A DNA stretch of 64,000 nucleotides from Phytoseiulus persimilis (lineage: Eukaryota > Arthropoda > Arachnida > Mesostigmata > Phytoseiidae). Both the position numbers and the translations under genes were made by a program. The stretch is from NCBI GenBank assembly GCA_037576195.1, contig CM075102.1, positions 3,038,001 through 3,102,000 on the forward strand, in the 5' to 3' direction. The notes below the pieces were generated by a model. The model searched no databases. It was not told the origin of the DNA and saw nothing but the letters and a program-made list of their open reading frames with translations. Positions 46,901 to 59,312 of the stretch are shown here, piece by piece. How positions within the stretch are numbered: position 1 is the stretch's first letter; every line of letters begins with the position of its first letter.

Positions 46901-48418
46901 CCGTTCTCAAAACAATTCCCTTCTTAGGCGAGCTCCCTCAGATGAGGAATGGGGGGCGGGGACAACGCAGGAAGGAGGCAACGCGAAGTAAAGAGGGAAT
47001 TCGGAGAGAATGCATTCTTCAATGGATCATGCCTCAGCTCGCCCTACGTGCACTGCAGTCAGATGCCCGAATGCGGCGCTTCCTCCATTTTCATGAACAC
47101 GAACGGAAGAAATTCTACTTTTGGCTCGAGGAACAGCACTACAACCAAGAGTCGTCGTTCTAAAGGGACGAAGGGGGACTTCCTCGTGGAATGAGAGAAC
47201 AGAACCAAATGCGATGGCTATAGAACTCGGGCAGGACCGTTGGATCGGCGGACGCGGTCTCGACCTCTACGGCCGACGATCATTGAGCCCCTGTGTGAAG
47301 TAGCTGGATGGCAGCGTGAGCGGTAGTTTTCGGGTGTACGTTGTATCGTTTGTTTTTCAAGCCCATTATTCGATCCTCATCTTTCCCGGATGAAGGACTG
47401 ATAGAAGGTCCGCGTGGACTCGAGCCCGAAGGGCGATGTGTCGTCGTGCGATCTAAGTGCGATCGCGACGGAATGAACCGAATCAGATTCGGATCGATTT
47501 CGCAGAGATGTATTCCCAGTTCCTCGAGATGTGGTCGCTCTCCTCGAGCTTACCACCGGAGCGGGCTCGCGAGCAGTAGTCTCGGCGCCGAAAACTCCGC
47601 TCTGCTGGAGTCTGAGAGTTCACAACGACGACAGCCGTGTTCGGTTCCTCGATGGTTTCTTTCTCTGTTCCGGAGAGCCCTTCCTTTTTTCACCCCTGTC
47701 AACACTCGTCATCACGATACCGGAGACAATCTCAGGGTTTTCCGTAAGATCTTCGTGATTTTTTCAGTGGATGCTTACGACGGCCGCAAAATCCTCAAGT
47801 ACCTCCGAAAATGTCAGCACAACGAGGATTCTCACGCAAATACCGAGCTTGTGAACCTGGCTTCAAGTACAGGATTTTCCGCCCCAACCTGAACTCGGAG
47901 TCGCGAGTCCTAGTCTACTACCCCTACTAAGACGTTCTTCTACGATTTCAGCGATCTACAGTGAACTCGAGCCAACGAGATGAGCAGGTGGTCTGGTTTG
48001 AATGAAATCTGCGCAATGATCGGTTTTCCCTCGGGATGGATCCTCTGGGCGCCTCGTATTCCCGGGAAATCCGTCGGAAAACTGCTCTGATTCTCAGTAA
48101 TCTTTCAAAACAATCGGAAGCTCTTCAAAATCTCAAAGCCTCACCCGAAACTCTTGTAAATCGTCGTTCTTATGGAGAGGAGATCCTCACTCCTGATTTC
48201 CGAATCGGTAACGCCGTTCGGAGTTTGTTTTGTGTTGTGCAAACCGCTCGACACGGCGAGCGCTGAGGCTCGAGTGGGGTTGCATAGCGGGCTGGGCGAG
48301 CCGCGAGAACAACGACCCGCGGGTGGCAGCGGCGGCGACGAAGCAGCGATTCCCCTAAGTTTTTCTAATCACTACAACTGCGTCGTTTTGGGGAGCGGGG
48401 CCCCTCGTGCGCGTTGTT
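40989..48418. other. Second copy of the indel-rich host-like stretch
   Basis: Corresponds to 14206-21692. The text is the same apart from frequent one- or two-base insertions and deletions, mostly in runs of the same base. No gene recognised in either version. Confidence 0.5.
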
Positions 48419-48562
48419 TGGAGAATACCAAAACGAAACTATGCTCGAAACGCTGAAGCGCAAGGATTAGCGAGATTCGATTTCAACTACCAACCATTCC
48501 ACGACTCGCGGCAGCCTCAGCGACGACGGCAACAACGACCGCGCCGGCGTTTGCAACTCAGA

Positions 48563-48844
48563 ATGGAAGCGGAGAATTATCTCCAACAATGCGCGGATAT
48601 GACAGAAGCGGAATTTCGAAATATCTCTACGCACGTACTTCTCCCCTCCGTCACGATGACGCGAGCAGCCGGTGCTCAACGGATGGATCCGATCGCTTCC
48701 GCTCAGCCTGAGGATCGAGTGGAGACCGTTCGCAAGGCAGCCTTCATCCGAAGAATCGGGATGCGCTACGACTCGCGAGTTGCTTGTCATCATAGAGTGC
48801 GTAGGAGAGAAATGGTTCGATCGTATTTTAATGTTCGAACGTAA
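48563..48844 (+). CDS. Candidate short ORF, second copy
   Basis: Identical to 21837-22118; the frame and its Arg/Gln-rich upstream extension are preserved. Confidence 0.25.
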   Translation: MEAENYLQQCADMTEAEFRNISTHVLLPSVTMTRAAGAQRMDPIASAQPEDRVETVRKAAFIRRIGMRYDSRVACHHRVRRREMVRSYFNVRT

Positions 48845-49286
48845 TCGTTCGCAGCCTAACATCCCACCCACGAGAAGCAGACTCGTTTTCGGTTGCTGTT
48901 CGTCGGCTGCTCACTCGTCCGCCTCGCCGGTTGTCAGGCGGACGGGCGTGCCTGCTGATCCAGCGTCCGCACGCGATATAAACTTTCATAAAAGTGTTGA
49001 AAACGCACGCTCCGCCAGGCTGTGTTTGTGTGTGTGCGTTCCCAAGTGACAAGCTTGCTTGGAAGCGTGGCCAACTTTCGTATCCGAATGAACTGCCACG
49101 GGGTGATTCGAATCCGACTTCATCGTTCTTGGCGTGCCCGCGTTTTCCCACTCAGAAGTCGGAACCACGTGGTCTCGCTCCGTTCTCGGCGACTTCTCGT
49201 TTATTGGGAACTTCGAGTCGCTCCGCCGCCCCCGGCGAGAGCGAGCGAGAGCTTAGAGGAGTGAGGGCAGGCTCCGACCACGAATT

Positions 49287-49532
49287 ATGGCGCAAATGGC
49301 TGCTGCCGGGAGCGAGGAAACGGATTTTCAGCACGAAGAACAAGTACACAAAATCATCATCAAAAACGAAATCGCTCCGGTCTATCGGCGAAGTACGATC
49401 CTGTGTTGTCGAGTTCTCGTTTCCATCGTGGAAGAGGGCCCGGAGAGGGGGTCCGTTTCGCCTTTGAAGGCGCCACTCGCAACCTGCGGAAGCATTCTCG
49501 TGGAATTTTCGATTCAGTTCGTAGAATGTTGA
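49287..49532 (+). CDS. Candidate N-terminal segment, second copy
   Basis: Same start as 22558, but one extra G in a G run near 49446 lengthens the frame to 81 codons. Confidence 0.25.
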   Translation: MAQMAAAGSEETDFQHEEQVHKIIIKNEIAPVYRRSTILCCRVLVSIVEEGPERGSVSPLKAPLATCGSILVEFSIQFVEC

Positions 49533-50039
49533 GCAAGCGGCTCAATAGAATGTGCGGTGAGTTCATCTTCAGCCATTCGCTCTGAGTTTGTTCCGCCGCT
49601 TCAGTCAAGATGCCAACGGGAGCCGCAACGGAGAGGAGGCGTCTCCTCGACGGCAGCACATTCTCTCCTTCAATTTCGTTGCACAAAACTTGACGAGGTC
49701 CGCTTTGATTACATGTGAGCTGCTGCCTGAGTGAAGAGCAGGTTAAACAATTAGGATGGCTCCAATACTTTTTCTCGCTCACTCTCTCGCCCTCTTTCGC
49801 GCTCTTCACCTCAAGGGAGTTATATTTCTCAAGATCCAATATCTAACAATCGTCGCCAATCCTCGAATCAGCGCCGCTAGATTTGAGAAAGAGCTCCGAA
49901 TAGGAAAAGAAGCGGACAGAGCGAGAGAAAGAGATGGATTGCAAAGGAGAGAGAGGAAGGAAGAGGGTCCCTGCATCAGAGAGGAATCGACGACGAATGG
50001 ATATCAAGGGGTATAAAGCAAACGGGGGCAGCGGAGATG

Positions 50040-53000
50040 GCGGGGGAAAAAGGGGTAATTTTGCCGCCTCATCTCTTGAGTCGGCTTTGTTTGAAATTCG
50101 CTTGCTTGAATGAATGAATGAATGGATAGATGGTGAAGACACGATTGTTCACCGCCGACGGGGAGCAGGCATCTATCTCACTTCTCAATAACTTCGCTTG
50201 CCCCGATCCCCCTCCCGGAGCTCCGCTTGATGTCTGTCTCCCTTCAACGCCCCTCCGGTCCCCCTCGATGCGCGCTCAATGCGACGGCGCTATTCGTCGT
50301 GTGCCTTTTATAATGGCTGCTTCCCGCAGACAGGCGTGCTGCTGCCGCTGCTGTCTATCTATTTCTCCGTCGGGCTGTTTGAGTGTCGGTTTCTTTCTCA
50401 ATCTCTGATTTCCTCGCGCTACATTGGAGTCTGAATATCGTTCGCTCCGAGACTCATATTCAGAATAAGCGAGCATCCCGCCAAGTTGGAGACTCGGAAT
50501 CCGTCTCACTTCGGCTCACTGTTCTCGAGTTTGCTACGCCTAAGGAACGCTCAGTTTCAACGCAGCTTTAGCTGCACGGAGTTCTTCGAATCGAGTCGAG
50601 TGCATTTCCGCCGACATCATTGATTGAGGCTCATTTTTCTCTCTCGCTTTCAGGATCCGTTTCGAGAAGATTCCGTTTCCGAGAGGATTTGTGGCGTCCC
50701 AATCCGAAGGTTCTCCCCATCACAGCTCTGATCGCCAATCACGGGTGAACGCGGTTGAGGTTCTCCGAGCCATACTGTGTTGGAATTATCGCCCCAGAAG
50801 AGCAATTCGACGTCATGGTACGTGTCAGGTATGAATCCATTTGCGAAACCAGAGAGGGGATACTCTTCTAGCACTGGTCACAGCAGGCACGGCGTCAGCT
50901 AGAGCCGAGATTTTTCCTCGGTGACTCCAAGATTCAGGTTCCCATTCACCAACCCCATGTGGTGGCCTATTTGTCAGATGTTTTCGGAAAAACGGGCGGG
51001 CTTCAGTGCGCCTTGGGGTAACCTTCTTCTCGCGGGAGCAAGATCCATCTGCTTGGAAGTTCCACAAGCTTCAGAGGATCAGTACTTGTGCATCGCACCC
51101 CTTGAATCTCACATCTGATCTATGCTTCCACTTCATAGAATGCCACCCAGTATGGACGCCTCATGGTCGCATTTCGTCCACGACCGAGTTCAAGAGAAAT
51201 GAGATCGAACAACAGGAAAACCGAACTTCCGAGGAGCTCCAAATCACTTCGCGCTGATTTCCGGAAATACACTTGAATCTACAAACTTTTTCCTGAACCT
51301 CAGGCGTGGTCAAGGGCTGGATTCTGAGCAGCTTCTTCACTGTCAGTTCTCTTTTCGGCGGGCTTCCAGCTGGGGAGAAATCCCGAATCGGCTTATCGAT
51401 GGCTTCTACTGTTAGTCGTGGTCTCCTTTGGCTGATTTTCTGCGGCAGAGACTTGGTGAGGAAATCACTGAAAAGTATGTGGAATCCAACGCGAGAGATT
51501 CTGGATGAAATCCTGATCGGTTTCTACACACTGAAAACTTCCCGGCCCCTTTCAATCATGGAATGCGTCATCACTGATTCAAACTATTCGCTGTGATTCA
51601 CACCCGAACATCGTATGCCCGTTTCGCATTTCGATTGCGACTCAACATTCATATTCGATTTTCTTCCGCCCAGCATGAGATCATCGTACAAGGGAAACCG
51701 GACAATTTTTCTGCGAGGGCGATCTCAGACTGCGACAACTGGAGGCGACACACAAGCGCCCAATCTACGATATATCCTCCTAAATACAACGCTCGGAATC
51801 TTGGGCATCATCCGATAATCATCATTTACCGTGAATGATCGGAGAGCTCGAATAATGATGCCCTAATAACTGAGATATTCAAGCATTATTCATCCACACA
51901 TTTCGTGGTCATTTCGAGAAGCCCCTGTGTCTCGAGGGGCAGGCGGCGATCTTCCATCTCAACGTCGTTTTGCGGCGAGGCAGGGAACTCGGATTCCGGC
52001 GACCTGTGAGGGCACCTAAAGTGGCGCCCGCATTGGGCGGATCATGGCACTCCAAGCCGTTCGGGATTAGGAGCAGAAACCCTACCGGCGGAAATTCCTT
52101 CTATCAAATCGGAAAGGAGGAATTCAATTGCTCACAACTCATTCTTGTCTCCGATGCGATTTGCCCGCTTGAATATACGCAATACCATGATACTCCTCAC
52201 ATTCGTGGCAACCCGATGCTCTTTAGCGGGATTTCTGGCACTGATTCCAGGGTGCTGTGAAATTTAGCTCAGTTCCGACGCCCTGTGGAATTGAGCTCAG
52301 TTCCAGCGAAAATGAACACAGGTTCAAGCGCGACATCAGGCTAAAAACCTGTCGCCATTTGGTGCCGAGGGGTGCCTGCCTACTTGTATGGTGTGGTATG
52401 GTATTCATCGATTCAGGTATGGTTTAGGGTGTTTATGTTACATCTATCACCATTCTTCCTCTCATGTCAGGAGCTTTGCAGCAGATCATAGGTCTCCTCC
52501 CCCCAGATTTATAGGATTTGTTTCGTTCATATCGCGGTTGAGGGGTCTCTTATTCGTCCTGGAGGCCCAGTCTGAGGGAGAAATCCTCATCCGTGCAGTA
52601 TGCGTAGTTGCAGTCATAAATCCCGTGTTTCGCGATTTCCTCAGTTTAGCTTGGAACAAAAGGGCCTCTGAAATTCTGAACAAGGGCGTGATTTCCGTGG
52701 CCGATCTCGACGAATCAAGGTTCACCGCGAAAACCACAACTGAAAAACGAGACGATCAGCGACGAAGGCATCAATAGCCGTTCTTCGTACCGAGGCTCCT
52801 CCAAGTTCCGGTCCCGCCCGGCTGCGAGGATTGAGAGGTATGCTGACTGACGGAGGCGTCCTTACGCGTCGGAGAAACCGAGTGGTTCCAGCGAGCCTCA
52901 AGGCACCGGACTTATCAATACATGCAAAGTGATTCATTTGTTGAAACCCCTCAATCATCGGATCATCCCCTCATCCGGGCCAAGATCCCCGGTCTCGATA

Positions 53001-56000
53001 AATTATCTGCTATCGAGCCCAATGCCAATTGAAGTTTAGATGATGTGAGCCTCCGTCTAATCGGCCCGAAATTATCGCATGCCGACGCGGTCCGATCGGG
53101 TGCCTTCCGATGTATGGATAAACGGTTGATAATGGTCGTTCGTTGACCAGGATTGCAAGCCCAAATGAGCAACGCACTGATGATGCCAATATTCGGCCAC
53201 AAGCGCTTCGAAGATCCGTTTTTCGGTGGAAGATCGATCGAACTGATTCCTATGCCACGTGATCGAGGAGGAGCCCGAGAGATCGAGGCTCGGGAAACTC
53301 GATGAAGCTACAAACGAGTACGACGAAGAGGAAATACGGGAGGAGACACTCGCATTGTCGATGTTAGGAAGTGAATCAGCAAGAGGAGGCGGGTAGGCAA
53401 AGGGGTGGAACGTCGAAGTGAAGGAGTATGAAGCTGCGTTTCAAGACTGCTCTGTTCTGAGCCGTTCCCTGACGAGCGACGGGTCGGCCGACTGACAGCC
53501 AAGCAGCCGTAGAAAACGGAGGAATATTTTTAATGAAAACACTCAACAATTCTTTAAACAAACTTCTCTTTCCGATTCGTTCGTCCTGAACGCAATTCTC
53601 CGCTCGTACGGTATCCCTCAGTTCCCCCGGATTCCCCCATTTTTTCCGAGAGAGCAGCCGCCCGATTCGATTCCCGCTCCCCTTGTCTCCTACTCTCCAG
53701 TCTTCTTTAACCCCTTCCCCTTCGAGTCCGCTCCGCCTTCCGCTGTCCTGCCCTCTGCCGACTTCCCCCGTTTTCCATTCTCCCCCGATTTCCCTCTCCA
53801 GTGCCTTTCGTCTTCTCGATCCCCGGTCTCGCTCCTTTGCAGCCTTTTCTTCGATAATAATTTCATTTTTAAGTCGTCCCTCCCCTCCCCCGGTGCCCGC
53901 TGATGCTCCGATCCACTGCCGCTCGGCTACGGCCGAGGCTGCCGAAACTGTCACGGTTATTGCCATCGCTGTCCCGTTCTGGAAAACTCACGCCCTGTTC
54001 TCTACTACGCGCTTCCCGCTCTATGGGAGCCAGCGCCGCGAGCGGGAACCCTCACATGTCAACTCGGCGTCGTTTCGACCACACGACACTTTCATGTTGC
54101 TTACTGCTGAGTTTTAGGCGACCTCACCCGCCGAGAGAGGTCTGTCCATTCAGCTGGTCCTAAGCCAGCTTTTACCCGGGGGAGCTTCATAAGCTCGGTG
54201 CGTTCGATCAATATCCGAACCGAGTCAATCCTGGAGAACTCTGGGAGTGGGAGACACGATCATTCCTTCCCATGACCAGCTTTGTCATTTTCAATCCACG
54301 CACTAACATTGCATGGGACGGTAGTTCTCTGCCACACCATCTGACACCCTGAGCGGAACAGGATTGACACCGCAAACTCCAATGAAGCCAAGTTCACGGC
54401 GCGGCCCGGCACCGGAGGAGTCCTTCACAATGAATCGTCCACATATCTGGGGTAATCTTGATTCCTCAGATGTTTGCGTTTCGCAATGGATCAGACGCGC
54501 AAAGGATCTCTCCCCTCGAACTTCTCTGATCAGTATCACAACCTGCGAAGAAGTCGATGCCGACACGCTGAGACGATTAGCCCCAAGTGCTCTCTTCTGC
54601 TCGCGAGCTCCTCCTTTAAGTTGTTCAAATGTCGTTCGGAGAAGCTCTAGATCTGCGCGCATCTATCCCAGACGATCGGGGTAAAATCGCCTCGGAATGC
54701 CAACATCCGGGATTCGCACGAGAATCGCAGATCCAGGACATCGAACTTTCCTCGCGACCGTTCGTTCGTTCCTGCTACGGTTTGCTTCGAGCCAGTCGAA
54801 TCACTGGCTCCTCTCGTCAGTTCCCTCTGATCAGATCTCGGACTGGCAATCCCTCCCTGGCGCGCTCTCAAAGTGAGCTCGCACTTCAATTCCGTAACAA
54901 GCTCCCGCGCCAAGAAAATTCGGCTGCGTACCTCTGACGATTGTCTTCCGATATCAAAAGCGTTCTTCTTTTGTTCAGCAGCGTCGGAAGTTGGTCAAAA
55001 ACAGTCCTCGGGCTAAACTAGGGGATCCGAGTATGGAGTGAGAGTCCTTTGTCGTCGACGTTCCATCGTCGAGAACCCATTCTCTCTTCGATGAGCTTCA
55101 AAAGTGAAGCCAACGCTTCGCCTACTAGAAGAAGTCTGATCACAGACTCATCATGGGCCAGATCAATGGATTCCGAGCCGCTCGCTCAGGAGTTCCTCAG
55201 GAGATTCGGGTTCCCGGAATCGCGCAAAACATGAAACTTTCCTACTCCCAAATCATGCATCGTACCCCCATCCTGTGCCGCATCGGTGGTCCCGTCCACA
55301 CATTCGACGAACACGAGCGTCCTCCTGTAACAATTAGAACCGAATTTCGACCCTCTTCCGCCGAGCTGGCAACAGCGCCGGCAATCTGTTATACGAATGC
55401 TTCGAAGTGGACACATTTCATTGAGCGGCATACCAGAGCCGACGCAGACGCGTCCGCCAGCCGGCACGGTGGCCGCTAATAATCAGCTAATATTCGTAGG
55501 AATTCGATCCAGTAGCGATTTGTCTACCTGCAAATGGTCTATGAATGTGGTCGTGCTCTAATTGGGAAAATTCCTGAAGCTCGCCACCGTACCAAAACGG
55601 TTCCGACACTTCCCGCGGAGTCAGCGTAGCGTTGTCATAAGGTACGTTATGGAGGATGATTTGTTTCGTCCAAGTTTGGAGTATCTCCTCACCCTGTGAC
55701 TTATTCGATGAGCTTCCCAAAATATCGACCTCGTAACTGCTCGGTTAAACAGGATGGTCTCGATGCTCCGGGTTACCAACCATTCGATTCGCCGTAAACT
55801 CGTCCTCCAATCAACACCGCGTTGCGTGAACTCTTCCTTAGGTCACAAGCTTCTCTCTCGCTCCAATCGAGATGTGCTCACCAAAAAAATGTGTCGCATC
55901 TCTCTATATGAGTCCGCCGTGGTGACTGCTCGCTCCCTGCATTCGATTGCGCCTGGGCCTCCAACCACCCACACTATGCGTCAATATAGAATTTCCTCCA

Positions 56001-58606
56001 ATTTGAGACCCGCAATCGCCGTCTAAGTCATGAGGCTTGCGAGAATATTGCGAGTGAGGGGGAGACGGGAATATGAACCTTACCGAGAGGAGCAGACGTA
56101 TGTTCGAGGATAAAGACAATGAGCTGAAACGGAAAATGGGTGCGAAATGAGGAGAGGAGAAAGTCCGAGAGGAGGAGAGAGAATGAGGGTGCGAGGAGGA
56201 AGGAATCCGAAACAAACTGTTGAGCGGTGTGAGAATAGGGAACAAATACACGAACGAGCCACGAGGAGGAGGGAGCGAAGGAAATGAAATGGACGAGAGA
56301 AGGCGAGGGACGCAAGGAGCGGAGGATGAGCGGAAGGAGCAAGTGCTTCCCAAAGGCGATATACGCCTCAGCCGCAGACCTTAATGTGTTATAATTGCCT
56401 TAAGGACCGATGGCTGGGTTCGCACACCACCACCTAGTCGGCCGGCTGGCTGTCAGGCCGGCGAGCGGGCTTCAGAAGCAATACGAGGACGAGCGCGAGT
56501 CTGAGTATGTCTGTAAGTGCGTCAGTCCGTCCATCTGTCTGCAAGTATGCGTCTGGAGTGGAAGCTATGCAAATTTCTTCAAAAGATGGCTTCAGAAAGA
56601 AAATTAAACATCATCTTTCCTCCATTAGTCGCAAACCGCCGGCTGGTATTCTATACTCCATTCGCGGTGCACAGAAGATCGCTGTCGAGTTCGCAACGTT
56701 GTGCTCCTGAACAACCTGGAAAATGCGTGCGGGGAGCCTGCATCTACGATTGAGGGTTTCAAAACAGTTTTTCGCTCCCGGGAAAGAGAGAAGTGATCGA
56801 CCTGCAGGTCGTCTTCAAGAACCGCGGATCCAGCCGGGTCGCTATCGCCAGCGAACAATGGGAGGCAATTAGAAAATTAGAGGAAAATGATAATAACAAT
56901 AATCAATAATCGCTGGCCGCTTCTCTCCTAGGTGATGAAGCTCAGGACTCTGTATGAAACGATCTTTTGCGATTGGCCAACTTGCGGGCACGGGTCTGCA
57001 TATTTTAATTCATAAATGTTCGCTCGAGAGTCTTAATTGTCGTCGAGCTCGGTAGCTTCATTGCTGATTCGCCGGGCTCGAATAGCACTCCTTGGAGTGG
57101 GCATTGAGCGAAACGAGCTCACGAGAGTCGTTGGCTTCGTTTTCCGTTATCTCCCGAGCGGGTAACTAGTTCAACCTTCGGAAACGTTTGATCGGGGAGC
57201 GTTGCGTGGAACGCGGAAGAATCCTCCCGCGTGTTCCCGACGCTGTTGCTCTTATTCCGGAATCACATGCGGATCCACGGCTCCATCGCAAACCCGAGCA
57301 GGACGAAACTCGCGATGACGAAGTCACGCATGATGATGGTCGAGTGATATTGTGAGTGCCCACGCGCATTCAGCTCCAAGTGCATTCACTCGTTTCACGC
57401 GTTCGGTATGTATTAGTCTGCATTCAGCAAAGAGGAATATCCGCGAGAGTGGCACAGACAGCTGGGTAACCGCATGGACAACTCGACTTGTCTTTCGCAT
57501 CGCCAGTTTCAGTATTTGGTCGAGCTGGGGATTCAGGTCTTCGTTTGCAGGCGAACTCTAATCCTGTGACCTCCGTGAACTATGATGAGGTATTCGATCT
57601 TGGAGCATACGCCTGAAAATGGTGATTTGTCACTCCAGCCTTCTCTCCCTGCCCGAGGACAGTGTTTTGGTGGGTTCGCCGTGAGGCATGAGCCCTATAC
57701 GGAATCTCGATGACATGTTTTCGCGGAACACTTGGGCAAGTTTTCGGGCAAACCGACACTTCCCCCACAAGTGTGTAGAACCGGCTTCCAGTGATACTCT
57801 GAAGTGATATATGGTAACCTCCTGAGCAACGTCATCAAAAAGCTGCTGGACGGAGTGCCCCTCTCCGATCATTTTCCCTGCGTTCTCTGCGACAGCCCTT
57901 GTCCACGTCGAAGCCCGGTTTCCGAAACGATGTGTCCTGGAAACACCGAAGTATCGCCCATGATATTGGGGAACTTCTGAGGGAACTGGGTATGAGCCGA
58001 AACTGTTGGGACGTGGGCTATGTCGCAATCCGTCCCAAAGAACTATCATAGTTTAGACAAGCTGCTGGAAATAGCCAACGAGTCTGCATCAGCCCCGGCA
58101 GAGTACACCCTCTCCGGCTGGAAGACCACGTATACTATATCCGACGAGTAAACGTCAGTCTCGAGTGTTTAATTCGCCAGGGTTATCATCTCAATCAAGC
58201 GTTATAGCTCGACAGTTCATCTCTCCCTTCCTCCTGGCCGGTTCTCAATCGCGCATCTCCTCGTTCAATGTGTTTTCACGAAAATTCTTGGTGTACTGAT
58301 ACTTCTCGCGAATGGCGTCGCCCATGGACCCACTTCGTCGTGCTGTTCTGCACTACCCGAGAACGCGATGGAAGCTTTCGCTCTCGAAGGCGACAGCGCG
58401 AGAATATAAGCTAGATTAAAGGAGAAGAGTAAAAAATGAGTTTTCTATTAGCGGGATCGGAACCGCCTTGTGGCCGAGACGGAAGGTTGGTTCCGAATAG
58501 GAGAAGAGGTTCTGTCAATATTTATTCTGTCATGGTTGGCTGGTGTTGGTTTGCTGCCCCACTACCGGATCGGTTGAAATGGTGACGATAGTGGACCGAT
58601 TCGAGA
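50040..58606. other. Second copy, indel-free part
   Basis: Constant offset of 26730 from 23310-31876, with no differences noticed by eye. Holds the second copies of the TGAA array, the pyrimidine and purine tracts, the candidate exon (57170-57351) and the 139-codon frame (57630-58049). Confidence 0.6.
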
Positions 58607-58771
58607 AACTCTCCCATTCCGCCACACACCGTCGAGTTCAAACCGCGATTCCTTCATGGAGACGTGATCATCGGGGTGGTCAAGCGGTCATTTCCAAGAG
58701 GCATATTGAGTCTCCAGCTGCGAGAATGATTCCCACCGTTGTCGGGCCTGTGCCGGAAACACGATTCCAAG
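58543..58771 (+). other. Candidate exon with strong splice donor
   Basis: A plus-strand frame (open from 58543 or earlier) ends two codons after a near-consensus donor, AAG|GTAAGT, with the exon end at 58771. Up to the donor it encodes about 76 residues of mixed composition. No domain recognised and the acceptor is not identified. The first part (to 58606) is also at the end of the first contig. Confidence 0.25.
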
Positions 58772-59250
58772 GTAAGTAGTCTCGAAGGTTGATCTAGCCG
58801 TGGAAACTGACTGAATGTCGCTGATGCCGGAAAAGACTGCTCTCGTCGTCTTGGGAGGAGGATATCACATATTTCACACAACATAACATATTTGTGCCGA
58901 CTTGTGGACTCCATGGAATCGATCGGACAGTCTCTCGAAACGGTTACGCAGTTTCCAGTGCGGCTCCATCTAGGGAACCGGGCTGCTGCATGGCTGAAAG
59001 CCTGTGGAGGCGGTTCGATTTTGCCTTTAGTTCGGTGGGTTGTTTCCACTCTGGCTTGGCGCTTCGTTCGTTCGTTATTGTCACGCTGCAACAATGATGG
59101 AGCGCTTTGAAAAAGGCAAATAAGCCGCAATTTGGTCCAAAGTTCTTTCCGTGCAGAGTCGTTCGAGTCGGCACTACCGCTGACTGTCGCTTGCTTTGCT
59201 GACTGTTTCTCTCGGTCGGTCGCTCGGTTTCTATCGCCGCTTTTTCTCAT
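58654..59250 (-). other. Unassigned 198-codon open frame
   Basis: The longest gap-free frame in the unique right part apart from composition-driven ones. Its content is Arg/Ser/Thr-rich, and it runs opposite to the candidate donor at 58772 and over the edge of the duplicated block. No motif found; probably chance. Confidence 0.15.
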
Positions 59251-59261
59251 TCTTTTTCAAA

Positions 59262-59312
59262 CGCAGGGATTGAACCCGGGCCTCGGCTGCCAGTCTCGGC
59301 AGCGCAAAGCGG
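59262..59312 (-). repeat. tRNA-like (Pol III B-box) remnant
   Basis: On the minus strand a 6-bp stem with a six-base loop (GCTGCC...GGCAGC) is followed by GGTTCAATCCC, which fits the B-box consensus GGTTCRANYCC. The spacing resembles an anticodon arm followed by a T-arm. No A-box or acceptor stem is visible upstream, so this is not a functional tRNA gene. It may be a decayed tRNA-derived SINE head. Confidence 0.3.

Larger units (their letters stand above)
32281..58606 (+). repeat. Overlap block, second copy (26.3 kb)
   Basis: Direct repeat of 5479-31876. It begins 37 bases inside the 3' LTR boundary of the retrotransposon, a natural place for a contig to break because LTRs occur in multiple copies. 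It continues past 58606 into sequence absent from the first copy. Confidence 0.95.

Noticed and set aside
5479-58606. A genuine recent tandem segmental duplication
   Set aside because: The breakpoints coincide with an N gap on one side and an LTR edge on the other, and differences are mostly indels clustered in one stretch; a contig-overlap error explains this better.
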